Shown here: one piece after another, positions 25,666-33,999 of the stretch
How positions within the stretch are numbered: position 1 is the first letter of the stretch
How the letters are laid out: each line of letters opens with the position of its first letter
NCBI RefSeq assembly: GCF_036961565.1
Contig: NZ_JBAMDD010000010.1
Coordinates: 62,001 to 126,000 of the forward strand
DNA length: 64,000 bases
Source of the DNA: Chitinimonas sp036961565
GTDB taxonomy: Bacteria; Pseudomonadota; Gammaproteobacteria; Burkholderiales; Chitinimonadaceae
Direction of reading: 5' to 3'
Program-made: the position numbers and the translations under genes
The notes under the pieces: model-generated
Told to the model about the DNA's origin: nothing
Seen by the model: only the letters and a program-made list of their open reading frames with translations
Databases searched by the model: none

Positions 25666-26907
25666 ATGCAACCTCGTCGCCTGACCCTGGCATTGGCCGC
25701 CGCCTGTGTGCTTTCCCTCCCAGCCTCTGCCGGTACTGTTGAAGTGCTGCATTGGTGGACTTCCGGTGGCGAGGCCAAGTCCGCCGCTGAACTGAAGAAA
25801 ATGATAGAGGCCAAGGGCCATACCTGGAAGGACTTCGCCGTGGCCGGCGGTGGTGGCGACAATGCCATGACCGTGCTGAAGACCCGCGTAGTATCGGGCA
25901 ATCCACCCGTGGCTGCCCAGGTAAAGGGCCCTGCCATCCAGGAATGGGCTGCCGAAGGCGTATTGGCCAATCTGGACGGTGTATCGGCGACCGAGAAGTG
26001 GGACACCCTGCTGCCGCCCGTGGTGGCCAATGTGATGAAGTACAAGGGCCATTATGTGGCCGTGCCGGTGAACGTGCACCGCGTCAACTGGATGTGGGCC
26101 AATCCTGAAGTATTCAAGAAGGCTGGCGTGCAGCCGCCCAAGACCTGGGATGAGTTCCCCGCCGTGGCCGAGAAGCTGCAGAAGGCCGGCTTCATTCCGG
26201 TGGCCCATGGTGGCCAACCCTGGCAGGACAATACGGTATTCGAATCCATCGCCCTGGGTGTGGGTGGTGCCGACTACTACAACAAGGCTTTTGTGAAGCT
26301 GGACCCGGCGGCCATCAACAGCGCCACCACCATCAAGGCCTTCGATACCCTGCGCATGGTGCGCAAGTATATGGACAAGGACATGCCGGGCCGCGACTGG
26401 AATCTGGCGACGTCCATGGTGATCAACGGCAAGGCTGCCATGCAGTTCATGGGTGACTGGGCCAAGGGTGAGTTTGCCGCCGCCGGCAAGAAACCCGGTA
26501 CCGATTATCTCTGCCTGGCTGCACCGGGTACGGCCAATGCGTTCACCTTCAATATCGACTCGTTCATCGTCTTTGCGCAGAAGAACAAGGATCTCAAGGC
26601 GACTTCCGACTTTGCCTCGACGGTGCTGTCCACGCCTTTCCAGGAAGTGTTCAACCAGAACAAGGGCTCGGTCCCGGTGCGCCTGGGGCACGACATGAGC
26701 AAGTTTGACGATTGCGCCAAGAAATCGGCGGCCGATTTCGTGGCTTCCAACAAGTCGGGCGGCCTGGTGCCTTCCTTTGCCCATCAAATGGCCCAGCCAT
26801 CCGCCGCACAAGGTGCTATCCAGGATGTGGTGTCGAGTTTCATGAACTCGAACATGAGCAGCAAGGATGCCGTAACCAAGTTGCTGGCTGCCGCCAAGAA
26901 GCGCTAA
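25666..26907 (+). CDS. gtsA: sugar ABC transporter substrate-binding protein (GtsA-like)
   Basis: Periplasmic binding protein of 413 residues, family 1, closest in feel to the glucose/mannose binding proteins of Pseudomonas-type Gts systems. A signal peptide (about 1-22, LAAACVLSLPASA) precedes VEVLHWWTSGGEAKSAAELK, a hallmark of this subfamily. GHYVAVPVNVHRVNWMW and AHGGQPWQD form the ligand cleft. It feeds sugar to the permeases at 27156 and 28060 and the ATPase at 29001. ATG 25666 has AAGGAG at 25652-25657; the GTG at 25657 overlaps that site. Glucose or mannose is the likely ligand by subfamily resemblance only. Confidence 0.88.
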   Translation: MQPRRLTLALAAACVLSLPASAGTVEVLHWWTSGGEAKSAAELKKMIEAKGHTWKDFAVAGGGGDNAMTVLKTRVVSGNPPVAAQVKGPAIQEWAAEGVLANLDGVSATEKWDTLLPPVVANVMKYKGHYVAVPVNVHRVNWMWANPEVFKKAGVQPPKTWDEFPAVAEKLQKAGFIPVAHGGQPWQDNTVFESIALGVGGADYYNKAFVKLDPAAINSATTIKAFDTLRMVRKYMDKDMPGRDWNLATSMVINGKAAMQFMGDWAKGEFAAAGKKPGTDYLCLAAPGTANAFTFNIDSFIVFAQKNKDLKATSDFASTVLSTPFQEVFNQNKGSVPVRLGHDMSKFDDCAKKSAADFVASNKSGGLVPSFAHQMAQPSAAQGAIQDVVSSFMNSNMSSKDAVTKLLAAAKKR

Positions 26908-27086
26908 GCACCGCAACGCTGGGCCTGCTTGGCAGCGCCAATCAGGCCTGGCCAGTGCTGCACCACCCGCAGCGCTGGTGTTGTGCCGGGCTGCCGTGGG
27001 CGAGCGTCTCGCTTTGCCCTGCGGCCAGACCTGTGCCTAATAAGTACAACAAGCAGTAAATAACTCGCGCCAGCGAGGAGTGAACG

Positions 27087-27114
27087 CTCCGGCAGGCCTG
27101 TACGGCTGCCGGAG
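27087..27114 (+). promoter_or_regulatory. intercistronic hairpin between binding protein and permease genes
   Basis: A perfect 9-bp GC-rich stem (27087-27095 with 27106-27114) without a following T run. Such hairpins after binding-protein genes usually stabilise the upstream mRNA, raising the binding-protein level over the permeases. Confidence 0.5.
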
Positions 27115-27155
27115 TCCCCTACCCGCTGTCTTTCCAACCTGCACAAGGAGACGCC

Positions 27156-28067
27156 ATGACTGCTTCCCGTCAAGGCGCACCCGGTTTTTCGATAAGCCGG
27201 CTCGCCGATGTGATCCTGCCCAAGCTGGTGCTGGCCCCTACGGTGCTGGCCTGTTTGATCGGCTTTTATGTATTCATAGGCTGGACGGCCTGGTTGTCGT
27301 TCACCGAATCCCGCCTGCTGCCACGCTATGAATGGGCTGGCTTTGTCCAGTATGTCGAGCTGTTCGGCAATGAGCGTTGGTGGGGCGCCATGCAGAACCT
27401 GGGCATCTTTGGTGGCCTGTTCATCTTGGTCAGCCTGGCCCTGGGCCTTTTGATGGCCGTGCTGCTGGATCAGAAGATCCGGTTTGAGGGCGCCATCCGT
27501 ACGCTCTATCTCTACCCCATGGCGCTGAGCTTCATTGTGACCGGCACCGCCTGGAAATGGATATTGAACCCAGGCCTGGGCCTGGAAAAGATGGCGCATG
27601 ACTGGGGTTTTACCGGCGTCACCTTCGATTGGATCATCAACCCCGATTTCGCCATCTACACCGTGGTCATTGCCGGTGTATGGCAATCCTCAGGCTTTGT
27701 GATGGCCTTGTTCCTGGCGGGCTTGCGTGGGGTGGACGACAGCATCATCAAGGCGGCGCAGATAGATGGTGCCTCCCTGCCAACCATTTACACCCGCATC
27801 ATCATCCCCAGCCTGCGGCCGGTGTTCCTGAGCGCTTTCATGATACTGGCGCATATCGCGGTCAAGAGCTTTGACCTGGTGATGGCACTGACCGGCGGCG
27901 GCCCCGGTTTTGCCACTGATCTGCCATCCATCTTCATGTACCAGCACGGCTTTACCCGGGGCCAGCTTGGCCTGGGTGCCGCCAGCGCCATGATGATGCT
28001 GTTCACCGCTTGCGCCGTGGTCATGCCGCTGCTGTATTCCGAACTGAGGAGGGAGCGTCGTGGCTGA
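27156..28067 (+). CDS. gtsB: sugar ABC transporter permease, MalF type (GtsB-like)
   Basis: Inner-membrane permease of 303 residues with six predicted helices. It has the EAA loop that docks the ATPase (LRGVDDSIIKAAQIDGAS followed by the IIPSLRPVF segment, about residues 190-225). It pairs with the MalG-type permease encoded downstream, whose GTG start lies inside its last codons (8-base overlap). AAGGAG at about 27144 precedes ATG 27156. It works in the four-gene sugar importer beginning at 25666. Confidence 0.92.
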   Translation: MTASRQGAPGFSISRLADVILPKLVLAPTVLACLIGFYVFIGWTAWLSFTESRLLPRYEWAGFVQYVELFGNERWWGAMQNLGIFGGLFILVSLALGLLMAVLLDQKIRFEGAIRTLYLYPMALSFIVTGTAWKWILNPGLGLEKMAHDWGFTGVTFDWIINPDFAIYTVVIAGVWQSSGFVMALFLAGLRGVDDSIIKAAQIDGASLPTIYTRIIIPSLRPVFLSAFMILAHIAVKSFDLVMALTGGGPGFATDLPSIFMYQHGFTRGQLGLGAASAMMMLFTACAVVMPLLYSELRRERRG

Positions 28068-28932
28068 TTACCCACAATCCCTGCAGGCGAAGCTCATACG
28101 CTTCGGCATCTATGCCGTGCTGGTGCTGATGGCTTTATGGTATCTGGCACCGCTGTACGTGATGCTGAGCACCAGCTTCAAGACACTGGATGAAATCCGC
28201 GCTGGCAACCTGCTGTCGTTGCCAGGCTCTTTCAGCCTGGATGCCTGGAGCGCTGCCTGGTCCACTGCCTGTACCGGGGTAGAGTGTGGCGGCATGAAGC
28301 GCTATTTCGCCAACAGCCTCACGATGATGATACCGGCGGTGCTTATCTCCACCCTGGTGGGGGCCTTCAATGGCTACATCCTGTCGATGTGGCGATTCAA
28401 GGGCTCGGACATGTTCTTCATGGCCTTGCTGATCGGCACCTTCCTGCCCTTCCAGGTGGTGATACTGCCCATGGCCCAGGTGCTGGGCTGGCTGGAGCTG
28501 GAGAACAGTACCGGTCGGCTGGTGCTGGTGCATGTGATCTATGGCCTGCAGTTCACCACGCTGTTCTTCCGCAACTACTACGTGACGGTGCCGGGCGAGC
28601 TGGTCAAGGCGGCGCGCATAGATGGCGCAGGTTTCTTCCGCATCTTCTTCAAGATACTGCTGCCTATCTCGGTGCCCACCATCATGGTGTGCCTGATCTG
28701 GCAGACCACGCAGATCTGGAACGACTACCTGTTCGGCGTGGTGTTCAGCTCGGGCGAGGGCCAGCCCATGACGGTGGCGCTCAACAACCTGGTGAACACC
28801 AGTACCGGCGTGAAGCAATACAACGTGGACATGGCCGCCGCCATCATCGCGGCCTTGCCTACCCTGCTGGTGTACATGGTGGGCGGCAAATATTTCGTGC
28901 GCGGGCTGACTGCCGGCGCGGTAAAGGGCTAA
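28060..28932 (+). CDS. gtsC: sugar ABC transporter permease, MalG type (GtsC-like)
   Basis: Inner-membrane permease of 290 residues with six helices. The N-terminal APLYVMLSTSFKTLDEIR is typical of MalG-type proteins, and the EAA loop (GELVKAARIDGAGFFRIF, about 182-200) contacts the ATPase. The start is GTG 28060, overlapping the previous gene by 8 bases, with GGAGGG-type ribosome site inside that gene's end. The ATPase gene starts 68 bases after its stop. Confidence 0.92.
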   Translation: MADYPQSLQAKLIRFGIYAVLVLMALWYLAPLYVMLSTSFKTLDEIRAGNLLSLPGSFSLDAWSAAWSTACTGVECGGMKRYFANSLTMMIPAVLISTLVGAFNGYILSMWRFKGSDMFFMALLIGTFLPFQVVILPMAQVLGWLELENSTGRLVLVHVIYGLQFTTLFFRNYYVTVPGELVKAARIDGAGFFRIFFKILLPISVPTIMVCLIWQTTQIWNDYLFGVVFSSGEGQPMTVALNNLVNTSTGVKQYNVDMAAAIIAALPTLLVYMVGGKYFVRGLTAGAVKG

Positions 28933-29000
28933 CCGAGGACAGGCAGGCGGCGCCGGCACCATGCAGGCGCCTAACCTGACCCGCCTCGCGGAGAATCGAC

Positions 29001-30113
29001 ATGGGCGCACTCAGCATACGCAACGTCAAGAAGAGCTATGGCAACACCCACATACTCAAGGGCATAGACCTGGAGATAGAGAAGGGCCAGTTCCTGATCC
29101 TGGTCGGCCCCTCTGGCTGTGGCAAATCCACCCTGCTCAATATGATCGCCGGCCTCGACGACATCACCTCCGGCGAGATCGCCATCGGTGACCGGGTGGT
29201 CAACAAGCTGTCTCCCAAGGATCGCGACATCGCCATGGTGTTTCAGAGCTATGCGCTGTATCCCAATATGACAGTGCGCAAGAACATCGCCTTTGGCCTG
29301 GATATCCGCAAGGTACCCAAGCCCGAGCAGGAGGAAATCATTGCCCGGGTGGCCAAGACCTTGCAGATAGAACATCTGCTGGACCGCAAGCCCCTGCAGC
29401 TGTCGGGTGGTCAGCGCCAGCGCGTGGCCATGGGCCGGGCACTGGCCCGCAATCCCACCCTGTTCCTGTTTGATGAACCGCTCTCCAACCTTGATGCCAA
29501 GCTGCGGGTGGAGATGCGCTCCGAGATCAAGCTGCTGCACCAGCGCCTGGGCACGACCATTGTGTACGTGACCCACGACCAGATCGAGGCGATGACACTG
29601 GGTGATCGCATCGCCGTGATGAAGGATGGCGAAGTGCGCCAGTTCGGCTCGCCCCAGCAAATCTACGACGCCCCGGCCGATCTCTATGTGGCAGGCTTTA
29701 TTGGTTCGCCATCGATGAACTTCATCCCGGTGCAACTGCGCGAGGAAGATGGTCACGCTGTGGTGGAACTGGACAATGGCCGTGCCGTGCAGGCGGTCAG
29801 ACTGAGCCCCATCAGCGATAGCCAGCGGGCCTTTGTGGGCAAGCAGGTGATATTGGGTATACGGCCAGAGCAACTGACCGACCCCGAAAGCGCCCACAGC
29901 GAGCGCGGCAATCTGCAGACCCTGCAGGCTACCGTAGCCATCACCGAACCCACCGGCCCCGATACCCTGGTGACCGTCACCTTCAACGGCATCAAGACCG
30001 TGGCCCGCTGCCATCCCCGCGCAGCCGGCGCGCCCGGCCAGCAGGTGGAACTGACGCTGGACCCCACCAAGGCGCTCCTGTTCGATCCGGCCAGCGAGAA
30101 ACGCCTGGCCTGA
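29001..30113 (+). CDS. sugar ABC transporter ATP-binding protein (MalK/UgpC family)
   Basis: Cytoplasmic ATPase of 370 residues that powers the sugar importer. It shows Walker A GPSGCGKST (about 36-44), the Q-loop VFQSYALYPN, signature LSGGQRQRVAMGRAL, Walker B LFLFDEPLSNLD, the H-loop YVTHDQIEAMTLGD, and a C-terminal MalK-type TOBE/OB regulatory domain (about 240-365). These ATPases often serve several importers, so it might also energise other permeases that lack an ATPase, but the amino-acid permease at 31767 belongs to another class. A clear terminator follows. Confidence 0.94.
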   Translation: MGALSIRNVKKSYGNTHILKGIDLEIEKGQFLILVGPSGCGKSTLLNMIAGLDDITSGEIAIGDRVVNKLSPKDRDIAMVFQSYALYPNMTVRKNIAFGLDIRKVPKPEQEEIIARVAKTLQIEHLLDRKPLQLSGGQRQRVAMGRALARNPTLFLFDEPLSNLDAKLRVEMRSEIKLLHQRLGTTIVYVTHDQIEAMTLGDRIAVMKDGEVRQFGSPQQIYDAPADLYVAGFIGSPSMNFIPVQLREEDGHAVVELDNGRAVQAVRLSPISDSQRAFVGKQVILGIRPEQLTDPESAHSERGNLQTLQATVAITEPTGPDTLVTVTFNGIKTVARCHPRAAGAPGQQVELTLDPTKALLFDPASEKRLA

Positions 30114-30147
30114 TCACTACCGTGTTTTACTTAGGGTCTCACTTCGG

Positions 30148-30177
30148 GGGCGCATCGCAAGGTGCGCCCGTTTTTTT
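30148..30177 (+). terminator. rho-independent terminator of the sugar ABC operon
   Basis: A 7-bp perfect GC-rich stem (30148-30154 with 30163-30169) with an 8-base loop is followed by seven Ts. Confidence 0.9.
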
Positions 30178-30240
30178 GGATAACCTCAGGCCTGGTAGGT
30201 CAGCAGCGCTTGCTGCGGCAGAACGGTATGCCATGCCATC

Positions 30241-31689
30241 CTATTCCAAGGCGGCGCCCTGGGCCTTGAGCCCGTCCATGATCTGCTGCTTGGAGCGTGC
30301 ATAGGAGGTGGATCTTGCTTGGCGCTTCAGCTGTGCGATGCGCTCTGGCCCCAGCCATTTCCCTGCAACGACCAGCCCGGTGAGGGATCGCAGGCTGCTG
30401 ATATCCAGGCTGGGGTCGGCTTGGACAAGGATCAGGTCAGCCAAGTACCCCTCCTTGATCTGCCCCAGTTGATGGCCCATGCCCAAAACCTCGGCCGGAT
30501 GCCGGGTAGCGGTTTGGAGGGCCTCAAAGCTGCCCAGGCCGGCGTCCGTCAGCAGTTTCAGCTCCTCAATCAGCGAGATGCCGGGTACGTTGGTAAAGAT
30601 GCCGGCATCGGTGCCTGCCAGCAGCTTCACGCCTTCTTCATGGAAGATTCTGGTGGCCTGCGAGTAAAAGGCATCGTGCTGCGCCCGCTCTGCTGGAGCA
30701 GTCGTGGACCATTGCTTATAGGCAGGCTGTTCCAGCGCCGAGATGAATGGATTCAGCCACGCCACGCCTGGGCGCCGCAAATACCGGCCACGGCTTTGGG
30801 CAACCAGTACCAGGTTGCGGTGCGCGATCAGCGTAGGGGTAACCGCGATGTGGCTGGCGGCTATCTCCTTGGCAAGAATGCGAGCCTTGCCCTCATCAAA
30901 TTCGTCATGCAGCGCGTGCCAGACAATACTTTCCATGTGCTCGATGGAGACCAGGGGGTCTTGGAGCATCTCGCGAAAAGGGATCTGGAATGGCTTGCGA
31001 TGCGGCATGCCGGGCTCGCGTAAGCCTTCGGGCGTGTGGCCCATGATAGTCATGCCCAGCCGTTGGCTTTCCTCGACTATGGCGCGATAGGCTTCCCTGG
31101 ACAGGTTGGAGTAGACCTTCAGGTGGCGGTAGCCCTGCTGGTGCTGGGTATGCACTGCTGCCCGGGCTTCGGCCGCCGTGCTGACGATCTGGTGGTTGGG
31201 TTGGGTATTCGGTCCCTGTCCATTCAGTATCGGGCCGGTGGTAATCAGGCGTGGCCCTGCCAAGCAGCCGGTATCGATCGCGGTGGCGTAGGCGAGATGG
31301 AAAGGCATGCCCGAGGCATTGCGGATGGTGGTGACGCCTGCGGCCAGGTAGGCCGACAGTTCTGGTTTGTCCCAGACGTGGACATGCATGTCTGTCAGTC
31401 CAGGTAGCAGGAAGCCGCCCTTGCCATCGATGATGCGAGCGCCTGGCGGAACCGAGATGGCAGTGTCTGGTGCTACGCGGGCTATCCTGCCGGCCTGTAT
31501 CAGCACCGCATGCTGTTCAAGCACCTCGCGCTTGTCAGCAGTCATGGGCAGCAACTGGATGTTCCGGATCAGCAGTGGGCGCGCCTTCGAGGCCTGGGCG
31601 GGACCTGCAGTGCATGCGCCTGCCAAGGTTGGGAGGCTGCTGAGGCTGCCGATCGATAAGACGATGAGCCAGTTGATCATGCGTAACAT
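30241..31689 (-). CDS. secreted amidohydrolase family protein
   Basis: A 482-residue metal-dependent hydrolase of the imidazolonepropionase/prolidase-like amidohydrolase group, with an N-terminal signal peptide (INWLIVLSIGSLSSLPTLAGA). It has the metal motif DMHVHVWD (HxH), the carboxylated-Lys region YRHLKVYSNLS, His in IMGHTPEGL and in SIEHMES, and the last metal Asp in LAGTDAGIF. The substrate is probably a peptide or cyclic amide but cannot be told. Starts at 31689 and 31680 are both possible. It lies 78 bases after the amino-acid permease gene, same direction, which would fit uptake of released products. Confidence 0.85.
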   Translation of the reverse strand: MLRMINWLIVLSIGSLSSLPTLAGACTAGPAQASKARPLLIRNIQLLPMTADKREVLEQHAVLIQAGRIARVAPDTAISVPPGARIIDGKGGFLLPGLTDMHVHVWDKPELSAYLAAGVTTIRNASGMPFHLAYATAIDTGCLAGPRLITTGPILNGQGPNTQPNHQIVSTAAEARAAVHTQHQQGYRHLKVYSNLSREAYRAIVEESQRLGMTIMGHTPEGLREPGMPHRKPFQIPFREMLQDPLVSIEHMESIVWHALHDEFDEGKARILAKEIAASHIAVTPTLIAHRNLVLVAQSRGRYLRRPGVAWLNPFISALEQPAYKQWSTTAPAERAQHDAFYSQATRIFHEEGVKLLAGTDAGIFTNVPGISLIEELKLLTDAGLGSFEALQTATRHPAEVLGMGHQLGQIKEGYLADLILVQADPSLDISSLRSLTGLVVAGKWLGPERIAQLKRQARSTSYARSKQQIMDGLKAQGAALE

Positions 31690-31766
31690 TGCGTCGGGTT
31701 TTCCGTGATGTTGATGCGCAGCTGGTTACCTGTTGAATTTGTTTTTGTGCGCAGATGCGGGGGGAG

Positions 31767-32423
31767 CTAGTACGCCCGCGCCAGCCTTTGCTCCAGCTTG
31801 CGTTGCAGCCGTTCCAGCAGGGCGCTCAAGGCCCAGTAGATGGCGGCGGCGGCCAGGTAAAGCGGCAAGGGCTGGAAGGTGGTGGAGATCAGCTCCTTGG
31901 TGGCCAGCATCAGCTCGGTGACGGCGATGACCGAAACCAGCGAGGTGTCCTTGATCAGGCTGATCAGGGTGTTGCCCATGCTGGGCAGGGCCAGCCGCAA
32001 GGCTTGGGGAGCAATGATATAGCGCAGGCTTTGGGCCCGGCCGAACCCCAGGCTGCTGGCGGCCAGCCACTGGCCCTGCGGCACACCGTTGATGGCCCCG
32101 CGCAGGCTTTCGGCCAGGTAGGCACCCGCATTGAGGCTGAGCGCCAGTACGCCGGCGGTGAGTGGCTCGAACTGTATGCCGACGCTGGGCAGGCCGTAGT
32201 AGATGACGAACACCTGCACCAGCAGCGGCGTGCCCCTGAAGGCGCTGACATAGGTATCCAGCAGGTATTGCAGCCAGCGCGGCCCCAGCAGGCGCAGGGT
32301 GGCGACGATACTGGCCAGCAGCAGGCCGCCCACCATGGCTGACAGGGCAAAGACCAGGGTCCAGCCGGTGGCCTTGAACAGGATGGGGGCGGCATCCAGC
32401 AGTAGGGTGTAAAGCTCAGTCAT
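31767..32423 (-). CDS. amino-acid ABC transporter permease (HisM family)
   Basis: A 218-residue inner-membrane permease with about five helices and the polar amino-acid permease signature: AFRGTPLLVQVFVIYYGLP near residues 62-80, LNAGAYLAESLRGAI, and the EAA loop (AASSLGFGRAQSLRYIIAPQALR). It pairs with the binding protein at 32512. ATG 32423 is preferred because it opens directly on the first helix; ATG 32441 lies only 10 bases after an intercistronic hairpin. No polar amino-acid ATPase gene follows; an amidohydrolase is there instead. Confidence 0.9.
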   Translation of the reverse strand: MTELYTLLLDAAPILFKATGWTLVFALSAMVGGLLLASIVATLRLLGPRWLQYLLDTYVSAFRGTPLLVQVFVIYYGLPSVGIQFEPLTAGVLALSLNAGAYLAESLRGAINGVPQGQWLAASSLGFGRAQSLRYIIAPQALRLALPSMGNTLISLIKDTSLVSVIAVTELMLATKELISTTFQPLPLYLAAAAIYWALSALLERLQRKLEQRLARAY

Positions 32424-32450
32424 TGTGGTAGTGGGGTCCATTCAATGGCA

Positions 32451-32481
32451 GGCGGCCGCCAACCTGTCGGTTGCGGCCGCC
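32451..32481 (-). promoter_or_regulatory. intercistronic hairpin between binding protein and permease genes
   Basis: A 13-bp stem with one bulged base (32451-32464 with 32469-32481) and a 4-base loop, and no T run. It sits between the binding-protein stop and the permease start, as in the sugar operon. Confidence 0.5.
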
Positions 32482-32511
32482 GTGCCGTGCCAGCGCTGCT
32501 ACAGCATAGTA

Positions 32512-33297
32512 TCAACTGGCGCCCAGTGGCCGGCTGACATCGCGCTCAAAGTACTTGATCGATATCTTGCGGAAGGTGCCATCTGCCTTGATATCGGCCA
32601 GGGCCTTGTCGAGCGCTGCGCCAAACCGTGGGTTGCCCTTGAGATAGGGGATGGCACTGCCTTCAACCGAGCCGACGCCCGCGCCTCCCTTGAGTGGTAG
32701 CTTGGCCTGCTTGACCAGGTAGGGCACCAGCAGGCTGTCGTTCAAGGCGGCGTCCACCCGGCCCAAGGCCAGATCCTGCAGGTATTCGGCGGCGCTGGGG
32801 TAGGTCTTGACCTCTACGCCCTCGACAGCCTTGGCCAGGTCGGCATAGTTGCTGCCTTGGCCTACGCCCAGCTTTTTGCCTTTCAGGTCGGCCAGACTCT
32901 TGAACTGGCGCTTTTCGTCCTTGCGCACGATCAGCTGGGCGCTGGAAAGCGTGTAGGGCTGGGTGAAATCGAAAATCTCCCGCCGCTTGTCGGTGGCCGA
33001 TACCTGGTTGACGATCACATCATATTTACCCGCTTGCAGGCCGGCCAGGATGCCGCTCCATTCGCTGGTGATGAACTCAGGCTTGAGCCCCAGCTTCTGC
33101 GCCAGCGCGCGGCCGATTTCCACATCGAAGCCGTCCAGCTCGCCCTTGCTGTTCTTGAAGTTGAAGGGCGGATAGGTGCCTTCCAGGGCGATTTTCAGCG
33201 TGCCGCGCTGCTTCACGGTATCGAGCAGATCGGCAGCGCCAGCGGTAGCGGCCAGGGCGACCGCCAGCAGGGTGGTAAGGAAAGTGCGCTTGTTCAT
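32512..33297 (-). CDS. amino-acid ABC transporter substrate-binding protein (FliY/TcyA-like)
   Basis: A 261-residue periplasmic family 3 binding protein. A signal peptide (LTTLLAVALAATAGA) precedes TLKIALEGTYPPFNF, GFDVEIGRALAQKLG, WSGILAGLQAGKYDVI and RREIFDFTQPY, which together resemble cystine or polar amino-acid binding proteins. Its permease follows at 31767-32423; the ATPase is not in the cluster. The start codon lies only 14 bases from the end of repeat copy A, so the transcript must either start inside the element or read through it. Confidence 0.9.
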   Translation of the reverse strand: MNKRTFLTTLLAVALAATAGAADLLDTVKQRGTLKIALEGTYPPFNFKNSKGELDGFDVEIGRALAQKLGLKPEFITSEWSGILAGLQAGKYDVIVNQVSATDKRREIFDFTQPYTLSSAQLIVRKDEKRQFKSLADLKGKKLGVGQGSNYADLAKAVEGVEVKTYPSAAEYLQDLALGRVDAALNDSLLVPYLVKQAKLPLKGGAGVGSVEGSAIPYLKGNPRFGAALDKALADIKADGTFRKISIKYFERDVSRPLGAS

Positions 33298-33310
33298 ATG
33301 CTGTTCTCTC

Positions 33311-33582
33311 TAAGAGCCTGTTTACGATTTTTTCGCCCCGTCGTTCCGGGCAGTGCCGGATAGCGGACAAGGCACAAGCCGCGCCGCGGTACGGGTACCG
33401 CAAGCGGCTTGTAACGCCGGTCGCTGCCGGTAATGCCCGGAACCCGAAGGGCTGGACTGGAAAAGGGTCATGTACTGCGTTGGACTCCTTGGTAATAACC
33501 GGTTATTGCCTGCGTCGCCCGCCTTGTACCTGACCCTTTTCCGGTCCAGCGACGGGGTGAAAAGATCGTGAACAGGCTCTTA
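33311..33582. repeat. long copy (A) of the dispersed palindromic element
   Basis: 272 bp. The left end TAAGAGCCTGTTTACGATTT and the right end (AAAAGATCGTGAACAGGCTC, then TTA) are imperfect inverted repeats. Inside are a variable hairpin module (33374-33412) and an 84-bp core (33459-33542). The subterminal stem (33336-33343 with 33550-33557) differs from copy B by paired, compensating changes. No transposase gene is present. Confidence 0.85.
33459..33542 (-). repeat. 84-bp inner core of element A, inverted relative to copy B
   Basis: Bounded by its own inverted repeats (GGAAAAGGGTCATGTAC at the left, GTACCTGACCCTTTTCC at the right) around an asymmetric centre containing AATAACCGGTTATT. Its reverse complement matches 61520-61603 at 83 of 84 positions. 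Confidence 0.85.
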
Positions 33583-33684
33583 GGGTGGCAGTGATATATC
33601 AGGGTGTTGGGGGCTTGTGGTATGCGTTGCCTGACTGTGTTGGCCAAGCATAAGGGACATCTTAAACTGTATAAAAAGTTATAT

Positions 33685-33707
33685 AAAATGAATTTTTAAT
33701 TCATTTT
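33685..33707. promoter_or_regulatory. AT-rich perfect palindrome
   Basis: A 10-bp perfect inverted repeat (AAAATGAATT with AATTCATTTT) with a 3-base spacer, inside an AT-rich island in an otherwise GC-rich region. It could be an operator or the remains of a terminator. Confidence 0.4.
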
Positions 33708-33839
33708 GTGAATATCAAATCTGACCGATGCTAGATCCCAGGTGCTGCATCGGCACCTAGCCAGAACAGCGACGTGAGCGGCCCGGGCACTGTCAGAAAG
33801 ATTAGCCCAGTTTGCGAGCGCAAGATCACCTACCGCGTC

Positions 33840-33849
33840 GGGGGGGGGG
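33840..33849 (+). repeat. run of ten G
   Basis: A homopolymer of ten G bases about 150 bases upstream of yaaA. Such tracts are prone to slippage; here it is not inside a recognised gene. Confidence 0.6.
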
Positions 33850-33999
33850 CGGCATCTCCTCCCGGCCCCGTCACTCCTGGGGGCGGGAGGGGCAGGTGGC
33901 CCAGAGCCAGCCTGGGAACCCGGCGTCGCTGGGGATATGGGCCGCATGGCCGGCCAGCCGCAGGTAAAATACGGTTTTCGCCCCGATTGCTGCCTGCCC

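Larger units (their letters stand above)
33583..33999. other. 417-base stretch between repeat A and yaaA
   Basis: No gene was recognised. It holds an AT-rich island at about 33655-33720 with a palindrome, and a run of ten Gs at 33840-33849. It probably includes the yaaA promoter, but no convincing -35/-10 pair could be chosen. Confidence 0.4.

Noticed and set aside
17806..33770. CCTAGCCAGAAC shared by two intergenic regions (about 17808 and 33757)
   Set aside because: A 12-base match with no extension on either side is not enough for a repeat family.
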